NCBI GenBank assembly: GCA_016218685.1
Contig: JACRDD010000004.1
Coordinates: 1 to 64,000, forward strand
Direction of reading: 5' to 3'
Length of the DNA: 64,000 nt
DNA from: Desulfobacterales bacterium
GTDB taxonomy: Bacteria; Desulfobacterota; Desulfobacteria; Desulfobacterales; Desulfosarcinaceae
Shown one piece after another: positions 8,861 to 17,864 of this stretch. The notes beneath the pieces were generated by a model. That model did no database searches, had not been told where the DNA came from, and saw only the letters and a list, made by a program, of their open reading frames with translations. The translations under genes were made by a program, and so were the position numbers. How positions within the stretch are numbered: the first letter of the stretch is position 1; each line of letters begins with the position of its first letter.

Positions 8861-11809
8861 ATGCCCCTCCTGGAAGAGCCCTACCGCCAAGTATGCCAAG
8901 AACTGGCAGCATCCATTCCGGCCGAGCGCCTGATCACCGATCCCCTGCGCACCCTGGCTTTCGGCACCGACGCCAGTTTCTACCGCCTCATCCCCAAGCT
9001 GGTGGTCAAGGCCGAAACCGAGGCCGAGATCATCGCCGTGCTGCGGGAGGCCAACCGCCACACCCTGCCGGTGACTTTCCGGGCCGCCGGCACCAGCCTG
9101 TCGGGCCAGGCCGTCAGCGAAGACATTCTGCTGATTGCCGCCAACGGTTGGCAGCGCCACCAAATCCTGGACGGCGGCCAACGCATCCGGCTGCAACCCG
9201 GAATCATCGGCGCCCGCGCCAACCGCTATCTGGCACCCTACGGCCGCAAGATCGGACCTGACCCGGCCTCGATCAACGCGGCCATGATTGGCGGCATCCT
9301 GGCCAACAACGCCAGCGGCATGTGCTGCGGGGTGGCCCAGAACAGCTATCAGACGGTGGAGAGCCTGCGCCTGATTCTGGCTGACGGCACGCTGCTGGAC
9401 ACGGCCGACCCCAAAAGCCGGCACGCCTTTGCCCAGACCCACGGCGACCTGCTGGCACGATTGGCACGCCTGGCTGAAGGTGTCAGAAACCAGCCCGGGC
9501 TGGCCGAGCGCATCCGCCACAAGTTCAAGATCAAGAACACCACCGGCTACAGCCTCAACGCCCTGGTGGACTACACCGATCCCTTTGACATCCTGGTGCA
9601 TTTGATGGTGGGTTCCGAGGGCACCCTGGGCTTTGTCTCCGAAGTGGTTTACCGCACGGTGGTCGAGCATCCCTTCAAGGCCAGCGCGCTGATGATCTTC
9701 CCCGGCATCGAGGGGGCCTGCCGCACGGCCGCCGTCCTGAAGACGACGCCGGTGTCGGCCGTAGAACTCATGGACCGCGCGGCCCTGCGCTCGGTGGAGA
9801 ACAAGGCGGGCATGCCGGCGATTCTGAAAACGTTGCCGCCCACGGCCGCCGCGCTGCTGGTGGAGACCCGGGCCGAAGACAGCGCCGCCCTGGATGGTAA
9901 CGTGGCGGCAATCGCGGCGGCCCTGGAGGGCGCCTGCCAACCGGCATCGGCCGCTGGCGAGTGGAGGGTGGAGTGCCCGGTCGCTGCCATGCCCTTCAGT
10001 TTTACTTCCGATGCCCTGGAAAATGCGCGCTTGTGGAACATCCGCAAAGGGCTCTTCCCTTCGGTGGGTGCCATGCGCCGCAGCGGCACCACCGTGATCA
10101 TCGAGGATGTCGCCTTTCCCATTCAGCACCTGGCCGCCGCGACCTTGGAATTGCAGCAGTTGCTGCGCCGGCATCGCTACGACGAGGCCATCATCTTCGG
10201 CCATGCCCTGGAGGGCAATCTGCACTTTGTCTTCACCCAGGATTTCAGCCGGCCGGCCGAGGTCGAGCGCTACCGGCAGCTCATGGCGGCGGTGTGCGAC
10301 ATGGTCGTGGCGCGCTACGACGGCTCGCTCAAGGCCGAGCACGGCACGGGCCGCAACATGGCGCCGTTCGTGGCCCTGGAGTGGGGACCGGAGGCCTACG
10401 CCTTGATGCAGGCGATCAAGGCGATCTTCGACCCCAAGGGATTGCTCAACCCGGGGGTGATTCTCAACGCCGACCCCCAGGCCCACCTCAAGCACCTCAA
10501 ACCCTTGCCCCAGGCCCATCCTCTGGTGGACAAGTGCATCGAGTGCGGCTTTTGCGAAGAGACCTGCCCGTCCAAGGCGCTCACCCTGACGCCGCGGCAG
10601 CGCATCGTCGTGCAGCGCGAGATCGCGCGCCTTTCGCGCAGCGGCCGGGAGCCGGCGCGCCTGGCCCGGTTGCGCCGGGATTACGCCTACCAGGGCGAGC
10701 AGACCTGCGCGGCGGATGGCCTCTGCGCCCTGAGCTGCCCGGTGGAGATCAATACCGGCGACCACACCAAATACCTGCGGGGCCTCGACACGCGCGGTCG
10801 CGGCGCGCAACGGGCGGCAGACCTGGCGGCGCGCCATTTCGGGCTCCTGACGGGCGGGGTGCGCCTGGGGCTGATGTTCCTCGGGGCTACCCAACGCCTC
10901 CTGGGATCGGAGACCATGCTGCGGGCGGCCCGCCTGGCGCGACGGCTCTCGGGCAATCGTCTGCCCCGCTGGACGCCCTATCTGCCAGGGCCGGCGCCGC
11001 GCCGGGTGCCATCGGTCGCCGCTTCTGCCGGGGCCCCCAAGGTGGTCTACTTTCCCAGTTGCGTCAGTCGCACCATGGGGCCGGCCCTGGGGGACCGGCG
11101 CCGCGAACCGCTCGTGGAGGTCACCGCGCGCCTGCTGGCCCGGGCCGGGTTCAGCGTCGTCTATCCGGCCGGTATGGCAGGGTTGTGCTGCGGCACACCT
11201 TTCGAGAGCAAAGGCTTTCCACGCCAGGCGGACGAAAAGGCGGCGGAGCTGAACCGTGCCTTGCTGGCGGCCTCCGAAGGCGGACGCTACCCGGTGTTGT
11301 GCGACACCAGCCCGTGCACCGAACGCATGCACCGCACTCTGGATGCGCGTCTGAAAATTTACGAGCCGGTGGCTTTTATCCAGCACCATCTGCTGGCACG
11401 CCTGCCCGTCACCCCCATCGACGCCACGGTGGCCCTGCACATCACCTGCAGCGCCCGCAAAATGGGATTGGCCGACATGTTCGTGGCCGTGGCCCGGAAA
11501 TGCGCCGCCGACGTGGTGGTGCCGGACCAGGTGGATTGCTGCGCCTTTGCCGGCGACCGCGGCTTCAGCTTTCCCGAGTTGAACCGCTCGGCGTTGGCGC
11601 ATCTGCGGCCGGCCGTGGAAGGTGTCTGCCGCGACGGTTACTCCAACAGCCGGACCTGCGAGATCGGTCTGTCCGAGCACAGCGGCATCCACTACCGCTC
11701 GATTCTTTACCTGCTGGACGAATGCACCCGCCGTTCCTATCCTTCAGGCGATATCAACCCCGAACCCAGACACGAAGGAGGTGTCCCATGGCCCAGAAGA
11801 AAATCCTGA
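8861..11809 (+). CDS. dld: Quinone-linked D-lactate dehydrogenase (FAD, Fe-S, CCG domains)
   Basis: 982 residues from the ATG at 8861 with an AAAGGAG site. Domain order: FAD-binding PCMH domain at ~35-260 ([45 protein letters not shown]), FAD-oxidase C-terminal domain ending at HGTGRN, two [4Fe-4S] motifs ([14 protein letters not shown] and [14 protein letters not shown]), then two CCG-type cysteine regions (YFPSCVSR...GLCCGTPF...CDTSPC and HITCSARK...[11 protein letters not shown]). This architecture is that of Dld-II-type D-lactate dehydrogenases that oxidise D-lactate to pyruvate and pass electrons to the membrane pool. A related 2-hydroxyacid such as glycolate cannot be excluded. It overlaps the next gene by 22 nt. 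Confidence 0.85.
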   Translation: MPLLEEPYRQVCQELAASIPAERLITDPLRTLAFGTDASFYRLIPKLVVKAETEAEIIAVLREANRHTLPVTFRAAGTSLSGQAVSEDILLIAANGWQRHQILDGGQRIRLQPGIIGARANRYLAPYGRKIGPDPASINAAMIGGILANNASGMCCGVAQNSYQTVESLRLILADGTLLDTADPKSRHAFAQTHGDLLARLARLAEGVRNQPGLAERIRHKFKIKNTTGYSLNALVDYTDPFDILVHLMVGSEGTLGFVSEVVYRTVVEHPFKASALMIFPGIEGACRTAAVLKTTPVSAVELMDRAALRSVENKAGMPAILKTLPPTAAALLVETRAEDSAALDGNVAAIAAALEGACQPASAAGEWRVECPVAAMPFSFTSDALENARLWNIRKGLFPSVGAMRRSGTTVIIEDVAFPIQHLAAATLELQQLLRRHRYDEAIIFGHALEGNLHFVFTQDFSRPAEVERYRQLMAAVCDMVVARYDGSLKAEHGTGRNMAPFVALEWGPEAYALMQAIKAIFDPKGLLNPGVILNADPQAHLKHLKPLPQAHPLVDKCIECGFCEETCPSKALTLTPRQRIVVQREIARLSRSGREPARLARLRRDYAYQGEQTCAADGLCALSCPVEINTGDHTKYLRGLDTRGRGAQRAADLAARHFGLLTGGVRLGLMFLGATQRLLGSETMLRAARLARRLSGNRLPRWTPYLPGPAPRRVPSVAASAGAPKVVYFPSCVSRTMGPALGDRRREPLVEVTARLLARAGFSVVYPAGMAGLCCGTPFESKGFPRQADEKAAELNRALLAASEGGRYPVLCDTSPCTERMHRTLDARLKIYEPVAFIQHHLLARLPVTPIDATVALHITCSARKMGLADMFVAVARKCAADVVVPDQVDCCAFAGDRGFSFPELNRSALAHLRPAVEGVCRDGYSNSRTCEIGLSEHSGIHYRSILYLLDECTRRSYPSGDINPEPRHEGGVPWPRRKS

Positions 11810-12369
11810 TGATCGTCGGCGATTATGTCGAGGACTACGAGGTGATGGTGCCGTTTCAGGCCCTATTGATGGTCGGCCACCAGGTCCACGCCGTGTGTCC
11901 GGACAAAAAAGCCGGCGAATCGGTCAAGACCGCCATCCACGACTTCGAAGGCGACCAGACCTACAGCGAAAAGCGCGGCCACAACTTTGGCCTCAATGCC
12001 ACCTTCGATGAGGTCAAAGCCGAAAACTACGACGCCCTGGTGATCCCCGGCGGCCGCGCGCCCGAGTACATCCGCCTGAACAGCCGCGTGCTGCAGATGG
12101 TGCGCCATTTCGCTTCAGCCGGCAAACCCATCGCCACCATCTGTCACGGCGCTCAACTGCTGGCCGCGGCCGGCGTCCTGGAGGGCCGCAGTTGCTCGGC
12201 CTACCCGGCCGTGGGGCCCGATGTCACCCGGGCCGGCGGCAAATACGTGGAGATCGCCGTGGACCAGGCGCATGCCGACGGCAATCTGATCAGCGCCCCG
12301 GCCTGGCCGGCCCATCCCCAGTGGCTGGCCAAGTTCCTGGTGGCCCTGGGCACCCGCATCACGCTTTAA
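11788..12369 (+). CDS. DJ-1/PfpI family protein
   Basis: 193 residues with a class-I glutamine-amidotransferase-like fold. The nucleophile elbow [11 protein letters not shown] carries the family cysteine near residue 114, and the acidic partner lies in the early DYVEDYEV segment. The start at 11788 has a strong AAGGAGG site and lies 22 nt inside the end of the D-lactate dehydrogenase gene, so the two are probably co-translated. Family members act as glyoxalases, deglycases or chaperone-like proteins. Handling of methylglyoxal or lactate-related aldehydes would fit the neighbour, but that is inference. Confidence 0.88.
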   Translation: MAQKKILMIVGDYVEDYEVMVPFQALLMVGHQVHAVCPDKKAGESVKTAIHDFEGDQTYSEKRGHNFGLNATFDEVKAENYDALVIPGGRAPEYIRLNSRVLQMVRHFASAGKPIATICHGAQLLAAAGVLEGRSCSAYPAVGPDVTRAGGKYVEIAVDQAHADGNLISAPAWPAHPQWLAKFLVALGTRITL

Positions 12370-12380
12370 TACCTTATTAA

Positions 12381-12435
12381 AAAAGCCTCTCCCATGGTGA
12401 ACGATCGCGTTCACCAAGGAGAGGCTTTGTTTTTG
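12381..12435. terminator. Bidirectional rho-independent terminator
   Basis: A stem AAAGCCTCTCC/GGAGAGGCTTT encloses a second stem GGTGAAC/GTTCACC. It is flanked by A-rich sequence on the left and a T-rich tract (TTTGTTTTT) on the right. It sits between convergent genes and can serve both. Confidence 0.9.
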
Positions 12436-12449
12436 GGTGCTGCGATCCG

Positions 12450-13322
12450 TTAGGCTTTGGTGGACGACAGGGCCGCCGGCCCGAAGATGGATTTGAGCAC
12501 CACTTCGACCTTGGACCCTTCGGGAGGCATGCGTTCCCAATCGACCTTGTAGTAGTTGACCGTGGTCTTGAGGGGCAGCACGTTGTCGGTGATGATGCCG
12601 CCGTTGCAGTCCGACGGGCAGAGGATGCAGCCCGAGGGAAAGTGAATGGCCTCGCCGGTGCCGTGGTAGATGAAATGGGGGGTGTAGGGTTTGATAACTT
12701 CCTTGCCCTCCACTTCGATCTTCTCCATGATGAAGTCTTCGATGGCGCCTTCCACGATCTTGCCATCCTTCTCGAAGCGGATGGTGCAGATGATGGGGTC
12801 GCCGTCCAGGTAGTCGTCGCGGGTGGTGGTGGCCTTGAGCCCCTTGCGCTGCTCGACTTCGTTCATGGGGATCTGGCGGCGCGAGCGGATGCCGATCTCC
12901 TGGATGGCCTTGTCGATGTCGGCCCGGGAGACAGCGGTGGTGAAGACGAAAAAACCTTCCATCTTGCCGCCCCACATTCCGAAGAAGGCCTGGAAGCGCC
13001 TGCCCCAGTCGGCCACCGAGGGCTTGGTGACATCCTTGGTGACTGTGGCCGAGATGCGCAGCTCCCGGGTTGCGGTATCCACGATCATGACGTCTTGCTT
13101 GCCGCCCTGGTTGCCGCGCACGACGCGGGTGGATGCCTGGGCCGGCGCCGCCTCGGCCTTGGCAGTTCCCAGGGCGCTGAAGCCCAAGGCGCCGATGGCC
13201 AGGGTCTTCAAGAAGTCGGAACGGGTCAGCCCGTTCTGACCGGTGTGGCCTCCAGTCAGGTTGTCGAAGGCATTGCCCGAACAGCAACTGCAACCAGGTT
13301 TCTTCTCATTTTTGCTTTGCAT
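12450..13322 (-). CDS. Tat-exported YdjY-like domain protein with cysteine clusters
   Basis: 290 residues from the ATG at 13320-13322, which follows GGAGGAGGAAG; a longer frame to 13370 has no such site. An N-terminal cysteine cluster (CSCCSG) precedes a twin-arginine-like segment (LTRSDFLKTLAIGALGFSAL), although only one arginine of the pair is seen, so export is likely but not certain. The rest resembles the YdjY-type domain found with ferredoxin-like electron-transfer proteins, with a late GCILCPSDCNGGIIT motif that could bind a cofactor or metal. It lies 100 nt downstream of the membrane Fe-S fusion gene and may be its periplasmic partner. Function unknown. Confidence 0.6.
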   Translation of the reverse strand: MQSKNEKKPGCSCCSGNAFDNLTGGHTGQNGLTRSDFLKTLAIGALGFSALGTAKAEAAPAQASTRVVRGNQGGKQDVMIVDTATRELRISATVTKDVTKPSVADWGRRFQAFFGMWGGKMEGFFVFTTAVSRADIDKAIQEIGIRSRRQIPMNEVEQRKGLKATTTRDDYLDGDPIICTIRFEKDGKIVEGAIEDFIMEKIEVEGKEVIKPYTPHFIYHGTGEAIHFPSGCILCPSDCNGGIITDNVLPLKTTVNYYKVDWERMPPEGSKVEVVLKSIFGPAALSSTKA

Positions 13323-13422
13323 CGTAATTTCTTCCTCCTCCGTTTCCGAAAACAACATTTTGGCCGCCATCAGAGCCTTTTCGAGGTTCAGGCCGAAGAT
13401 GGGCTGTCCGTTAAGTTGTGGG

Positions 13423-15927
13423 TCATAGGCCTGCGGGGAGCGCCAATTCCCAGGCCAGACGCAGCGTCAGGGCTGCGGCCATGACCAGGGTCAGGGACTT
13501 GAAGCGCGCCCGGGTGACGGCCCCCAGGAAGGCCGGCAGGGCCACCGGGACATAGGGCACGGCGAGCAGCAGCGCCAGGCAGGGGTAGATCCACCCGGCC
13601 AGCGGTGCTTTGGTCCGGCGCAGCAGGGGCAGCAGATCGCCGAGGACATAGCGGCCCACGCCGAAGGCCAGCCAGGCTACCAACAGATAACTGAGCAGGG
13701 TGAGCAGGGCGCCGATGAAAGGCCCGAAGGCCTGGACGGCAGCCGGGGTCAGCACCGGCCGGGCAAACGGAACGATCACGTTCTGGAAGAGGTGGGCCAT
13801 CATCAGATTGGGCATGCCCGCCAACGGCCCCAGCGCCTGGAAGTACTGGGCGAAAAGAACCGCATTTTCATTTTTAAGATTGCTCTGCATGAACATGCCG
13901 TGGAACTCGGCCGTGTAGACGTAGCTGTCCAGGATGTACATGAAATGGCGCACGGCGAAGAGCAGGCCCACGCAGGCCAGAACGCCCACCGCGGCCACCA
14001 CGGCCTTGCGGCACAACACCTGTTTGCAATCCTCCGGGGTGCAGGCGTCTTTTTCCGCCTGGGCCAACTTTTCGCGGGAGAAGGTGCGCACTCGGCTCAC
14101 CGTAGACCGTAGCGTTTCCTTGCAGCGTTTCTTGAGTTTGATCCGATTGAGGTAGGTCCAGGGGCCGGTGCTCACCTTGAGGCCACCGTTCAAAGACTGT
14201 TCCGGGTTGAAGAGCAGATCGGCGATATGCACGGTGGGGGTCACGCGCCCAAGAAAGCCGGCGCACCCCGCGCAGTAGGTGACGACTTTTCGACCATTGG
14301 CTTCCTCCTTGCTTTGCTGGCCCCAACTCTTGGCCAGATCCGATTGGATGAACCCCACGCTGCCACCTTCACCGCAACACAAGGTGTGTTCCCGGCTGTG
14401 CGCCATCTCCGAGACTTCGATCCCCATGCCGGCGAGCAGTTTGCGGACGGCATCCTGGGCGCCGCGCTCGCCCCGCAGCGGGCAAGGGTCATGCACGGTC
14501 CACTGGGCGCGCTGTTCGCCGGTCACCCGGGCGCCTTCCGGCAGATCGCGGCCCGCCAAATGCTCGTAAACGGTTTGCACCGCCAGGCCGTCGCCGTACT
14601 GCTTGAACATTTTGTGGCAATTGGGGCAGGCCACCAGGACTTTGCGGATGCCGTTGGCCGTCAGGTAGGCGCGCATCTCGCCGAACATGGCCTCGAAATG
14701 GTCTTGGCGCCCCAGATCGTGGGAGGGTTTGGTGCAGCAATCCAGCACGATGCCGAGGTTGGGGATGGCGGCTTGCAGGTGCCGGAAGAGCTGCCAGGTG
14801 GTCTCGGGACGGGTGCCGGGCAGGGAGCAGCCCGGAAAAAAGATCGTGTCGCAGCCGTTCGGCAGGCCGTAGTAGGAGAAGAGCGGCGAGGTGCCGCGCT
14901 TTTCATATCCCAGGATGGCGCCGTAGCGGGAGAGATCGGCTTGGTCGGCCGCCGCGGCCTCGCGCCGGGCGGCCAGAAACAGATCCGCGGGCGCGAGCTT
15001 TTCCGGGCACACCGCTGTGCACAGGCGGCACAGGCTGCATTCATAGGCCATGGATAGGTCGCCCGCACGGGAGAAATCACGCGTTTCGGCAATGGTCTTG
15101 GGCAGTCCGTGCTTTTTCAGGAAGGCGCATTGGGTCCGACAGGCGCCGCATTCGGTGCATTCGGAGCGCATTTTCGCCGCTTGGGCTTGCAGGGCCGGGC
15201 TCTGGCCGGCGGCCGGATGCTCTTCGGCCGCGGCGGAACAGCCGGCGCGGCGGCGGTAGGCTTGCAGCAGCTTTTTGGCCGCCAGGGGGAAGAGGCCCAG
15301 CAGCGCCAGGGAGATGATCAACCTGGGCGAGACGATGCCCGCGAGGGATTCGATTTGCGCCAACTGGCTGCCGGCGTTGACGAACAGGATCGTGGCGGGA
15401 AGCATGCCCAGTTGGGAGACCCAGTAAAAGGTCCAGAGGCGGATGGGGGTCAGCCCCATGACCATATTGATGATGAAAAAGGGAATCATGGGGATCAATC
15501 GCAGGGAGAAGAGATAGAAGGCGCCTTCGGCCCGGATGCCCTCGTTGACCCGCTGGAGCCGGTCGCCGAACTTGCGTTGCACCCAATCCCGGAAGAGGTA
15601 GCGGCACAACAGGCAGGCCAGGGTGGCGCCGACAGTGCTGGCAAACGAGATGATCACGGTGCCGGTCAGGGTGCCGAACAGGGCGCCGGCCGCCAGGCCC
15701 AGGATCACCGCCCCCGGCAGGTTCAGGGCGATTACGGGAATGTAAACGGCCAGGAACAGGGCGATCATCGCCACGGCGTGTTGGGCGTAAAATTCCTGGA
15801 AGTGCGCCTGGGAGCTTTTAATGGCCGCCAGGGTGAGGTGCCGGTGCAGGCCGGTGGCGAAAAAGAGGGTGACGGCCGTGGCGATGAGCAGGACGAGGCT
15901 CAGCTTTTTAACGACATTTTGGTTCAT
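13423..15927 (-). CDS. Fusion: VTT/TVP38 membrane domain, ferredoxin and CCG Fe-S oxidoreductase, C-terminal membrane domain
   Basis: 834 residues from the ATG at 15925-15927 (weak Shine-Dalgarno; a frame to 15993 is possible). Residues ~10-240 form a TVP38/TMEM64-type (VTT) membrane domain (NLPGAVILGLAAGALFGTLT, LRLIPMIPFFIINMVMGLTP). Two [4Fe-4S] motifs follow (CTECGACRTQC and CSLCRLCTAVCP), then CCG-type regions (FFPGCSLPG, LDCCTKPS, CPNCHK, VHDPC, HTLCCGEGGSVG, CAGCAG). The C-terminal ~200 residues again contain about five hydrophobic segments. The cytoplasmic part resembles HdrD/GlpC-type thiol or quinone oxidoreductases. The architecture suggests electron transfer coupled to a membrane carrier. 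It is upstream of, and probably co-transcribed with, the exported protein at 12450-13322. Confidence 0.75.
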   Translation of the reverse strand: MNQNVVKKLSLVLLIATAVTLFFATGLHRHLTLAAIKSSQAHFQEFYAQHAVAMIALFLAVYIPVIALNLPGAVILGLAAGALFGTLTGTVIISFASTVGATLACLLCRYLFRDWVQRKFGDRLQRVNEGIRAEGAFYLFSLRLIPMIPFFIINMVMGLTPIRLWTFYWVSQLGMLPATILFVNAGSQLAQIESLAGIVSPRLIISLALLGLFPLAAKKLLQAYRRRAGCSAAAEEHPAAGQSPALQAQAAKMRSECTECGACRTQCAFLKKHGLPKTIAETRDFSRAGDLSMAYECSLCRLCTAVCPEKLAPADLFLAARREAAAADQADLSRYGAILGYEKRGTSPLFSYYGLPNGCDTIFFPGCSLPGTRPETTWQLFRHLQAAIPNLGIVLDCCTKPSHDLGRQDHFEAMFGEMRAYLTANGIRKVLVACPNCHKMFKQYGDGLAVQTVYEHLAGRDLPEGARVTGEQRAQWTVHDPCPLRGERGAQDAVRKLLAGMGIEVSEMAHSREHTLCCGEGGSVGFIQSDLAKSWGQQSKEEANGRKVVTYCAGCAGFLGRVTPTVHIADLLFNPEQSLNGGLKVSTGPWTYLNRIKLKKRCKETLRSTVSRVRTFSREKLAQAEKDACTPEDCKQVLCRKAVVAAVGVLACVGLLFAVRHFMYILDSYVYTAEFHGMFMQSNLKNENAVLFAQYFQALGPLAGMPNLMMAHLFQNVIVPFARPVLTPAAVQAFGPFIGALLTLLSYLLVAWLAFGVGRYVLGDLLPLLRRTKAPLAGWIYPCLALLLAVPYVPVALPAFLGAVTRARFKSLTLVMAAALTLRLAWELALPAGL

Positions 15928-15984
15928 GGAGATCCAGTCGGGCCGCCGCTCCCGCGCGCGCCAACAGGCGCTCCGGGAACTTAC

Positions 15985-16052
15985 AGCTTTCATTTGAATT
16001 CGGAATTTGCTACTTACATTAAGCCGGCAGGGAATTCAAATACGTGAAAGCT
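15985..16052. repeat. Inverted repeat in the divergent region upstream of selD
   Basis: Arms AGCTTTCATTTGAATTC and GAATTCAAATACGTGAAAGCT are reverse complements apart from a small inserted TACG segment, separated by a ~30-nt spacer. It lies in the 224-nt gap between the membrane Fe-S fusion gene and selD. It may be a regulator binding site or an mRNA structure. A second GC-rich imperfect hairpin (around 16096-16130) lies closer to selD. Confidence 0.6.
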
Positions 16053-16151
16053 ATACATATTTGAATGCCCATTGAAAATCTCAATACACAGCGTCCACCC
16101 CACGCCCGCCCGGCGCGGCCGGGGTGTGGCGGTTCCAAAACGGAAAGTGAG

Positions 16152-17201
16152 ATGGCGGAAAACCCGAAACTACGACTGACCCAGACCGTCAAAGGGGCCG
16201 GCTGAGCGTCCAAACTGGCGCCAGGGGACCTGGACAAGGCACTTTGCGGACTGATCTTTCCCACGGATGAAAACGTCCTGGTGGGTTTGGAGCGCGCCGA
16301 CGATGCCGGCGTCTATCGCATCTCCGACGAGCTGGCGTTGATCCAGACCGTGGATTTCTTCACGCCCATCGTGGACGATCCTTACTGGTTCGGTCAGATC
16401 GCCGCGGCCAACGCCCTGAGCGATGTCTACGCCATGGGCGGCGTGCCCAAGACCGCCATGAACCTGGTGGCCTTTCCCATCAAGCAGATGGATCTCGACA
16501 TCCTGCGCCAGATCATCCAGGGGGGCATCGACAAGATCCGCGAGGCGGATGCCGTGCTGGTGGGCGGACACAGCATCGAAGACAGCGAGTTGAAGTATGG
16601 GTTGTCGGTGACCGGTTTCGTGCATCCGGCGCGGGTGCTGGTCAAGAAGAATCTGCGCGCGGGCGACCGCCTGATTCTCACCAAGCCCCTGGGCACCGGT
16701 ATCATCAACACAGCCATCAAGGCCGCCATGGCGCCGCCGGCCTTGATCGACCGGGTGACCCGGCTCATGGCCAACCTGAACCGGGGCGCCGCCGAGGCCA
16801 TGGCCGCTTTTGCCGTGCACGCCTGCACCGATGTCACCGGTTTCGGGCTGCTGGGGCATCTGGCCGAAATGGTAACAGGCTCGGGGTGCAGCGTGCGGAT
16901 CGAGAGCCGCCAGGTGCCGATCCTGCCCGAAACGGTCGATTTTGCCAGCATGGGGTTGGTGCCGGGCGGGGCCTTCAAGAACAAGAGTTTCCGGCAAGCC
17001 ATGACGATCTTTGCCGACGGCGTGGATGCCGTGATGCAGGACATGCTCTTCGATCCACAGACCTCGGGCGGCCTGCTGATCAGCATCGCATCCCAACACG
17101 CCGAGGCCCTGGCCGAAGCCCTGACCCGGCGGGGCACGCCGGCGGCGGCCGTGATCGGTGAAGTGCTGGACGATCCGATCGAAAAAATATACGTAAGCTG
17201 A
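16152..17201 (+). CDS. selD: Selenide, water dikinase SelD, selenocysteine-containing
   Basis: 349 residues if the in-frame UGA at 16203-16205 (codon 18) is read as selenocysteine. It makes selenophosphate from selenide and ATP. The residues around the UGA read KGAG-U-ASKLAPGDL, the place where SelD proteins carry their active-site Cys or Sec, and the frame stays open on both sides. Downstream motifs include ADDAGVYRI (metal/ATP aspartates), NALSDVYAMGG, GGHSIED and HACTDVTGFGLLGH. The start is the ATG at 16152, preceded by GGAAAGTGAG. A prediction starting at 16281 would lose the active site. yedF follows 63 nt downstream. Confidence 0.95.
16203..16238 (+). promoter_or_regulatory. Putative bacterial SECIS hairpin of selD
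   Basis: Immediately downstream of the UGA the mRNA can form CCAGG-GGA-CCTGG (16221-16233). The G-rich three-base loop lies about 20 nt after the UGA, inside the 16-37 nt window typical of bacterial SECIS elements. A longer alternative outer stem is GTCCA/TGGAC (16208-16235). Confidence 0.65.
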
Positions 17202-17264
17202 TCCCGTACCACCCGCAGGACCCTATTCTCATCATAAAAGAGGCTTAAACAAGGAGATCCGATC

Positions 17265-17864
17265 ATGAAAGAAATCGATGCCAGGGGCTTGTCATGCCCC
17301 GCGCCGGTGTTGCATACCAAGGCGACCCTTGAGCAGGAGCATCCCGACACCATCAAAGTGCTCGTGGACAACGCCGCTTCCCAGCAGAACGTCGAACGCT
17401 TTCTGCGTTCCCAGGGATTTGAGGTCCGCTTGGAAAAAGAGGGCCATGATTTTGCCGTCATCGGTAAGTGCGGCTCTCCCGGCGCGGCCGTCGAGCCCAA
17501 AGCAGCCCCGGTTGCCACCGGAGCCAACCAGAAGATCATGGTGATGTGCGCCACCGACCGCATCGGCTTCGGCGACGAGACCCTGGGCCAGAAGCTGATG
17601 GTGAATTTTATCCGCACCCTTAAGGAGATGGGGCCGGAGTTGTGGCGTCTGGTGCTGGTCAACAATGGGGTGAAGCTGGCCGTGGCAGGCTCACCGGTGC
17701 TGGCAGAGCTTAAAGCCTATGAAGCCACAGGGACGAGCGTTCTGGTGTGCGGCACCTGTCTGGAGCACTTCAATCTGCTGGCCCAAAAGCAGGTGGGCCA
17801 AACCACCAACATGCTCGATATCGTCACGGCCATGCAACTGGCCGACAAGGTGGTCAATCTTTGA
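17265..17864 (+). CDS. yedF: Selenium-metabolism sulfurtransferase-like protein YedF
   Basis: 199 residues. The N-terminal ~75 residues are a TusA/SirA-like domain with the signature DARGLSCPAPVL and its conserved cysteine. The C-terminal half is a DsrE-like domain (ATDRIGFGDETLGQKL, ELKAYEATGTSVLVCGTC). This two-domain protein recurs next to selD in selenium-using bacteria and is thought to handle selenium or sulfur as a persulfide/perselenide carrier. A strong AAGGAG site precedes the ATG. Its end overlaps the next gene if that gene uses TTG at 17861. Confidence 0.92.
   Translation: MKEIDARGLSCPAPVLHTKATLEQEHPDTIKVLVDNAASQQNVERFLRSQGFEVRLEKEGHDFAVIGKCGSPGAAVEPKAAPVATGANQKIMVMCATDRIGFGDETLGQKLMVNFIRTLKEMGPELWRLVLVNNGVKLAVAGSPVLAELKAYEATGTSVLVCGTCLEHFNLLAQKQVGQTTNMLDIVTAMQLADKVVNL

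Noticed and set aside
8558..8933. Several overlapping frames as small genes
   Set aside because: They arise from the palindrome at 8582-8766 and read similarly on both strands, as expected from symmetry rather than coding.
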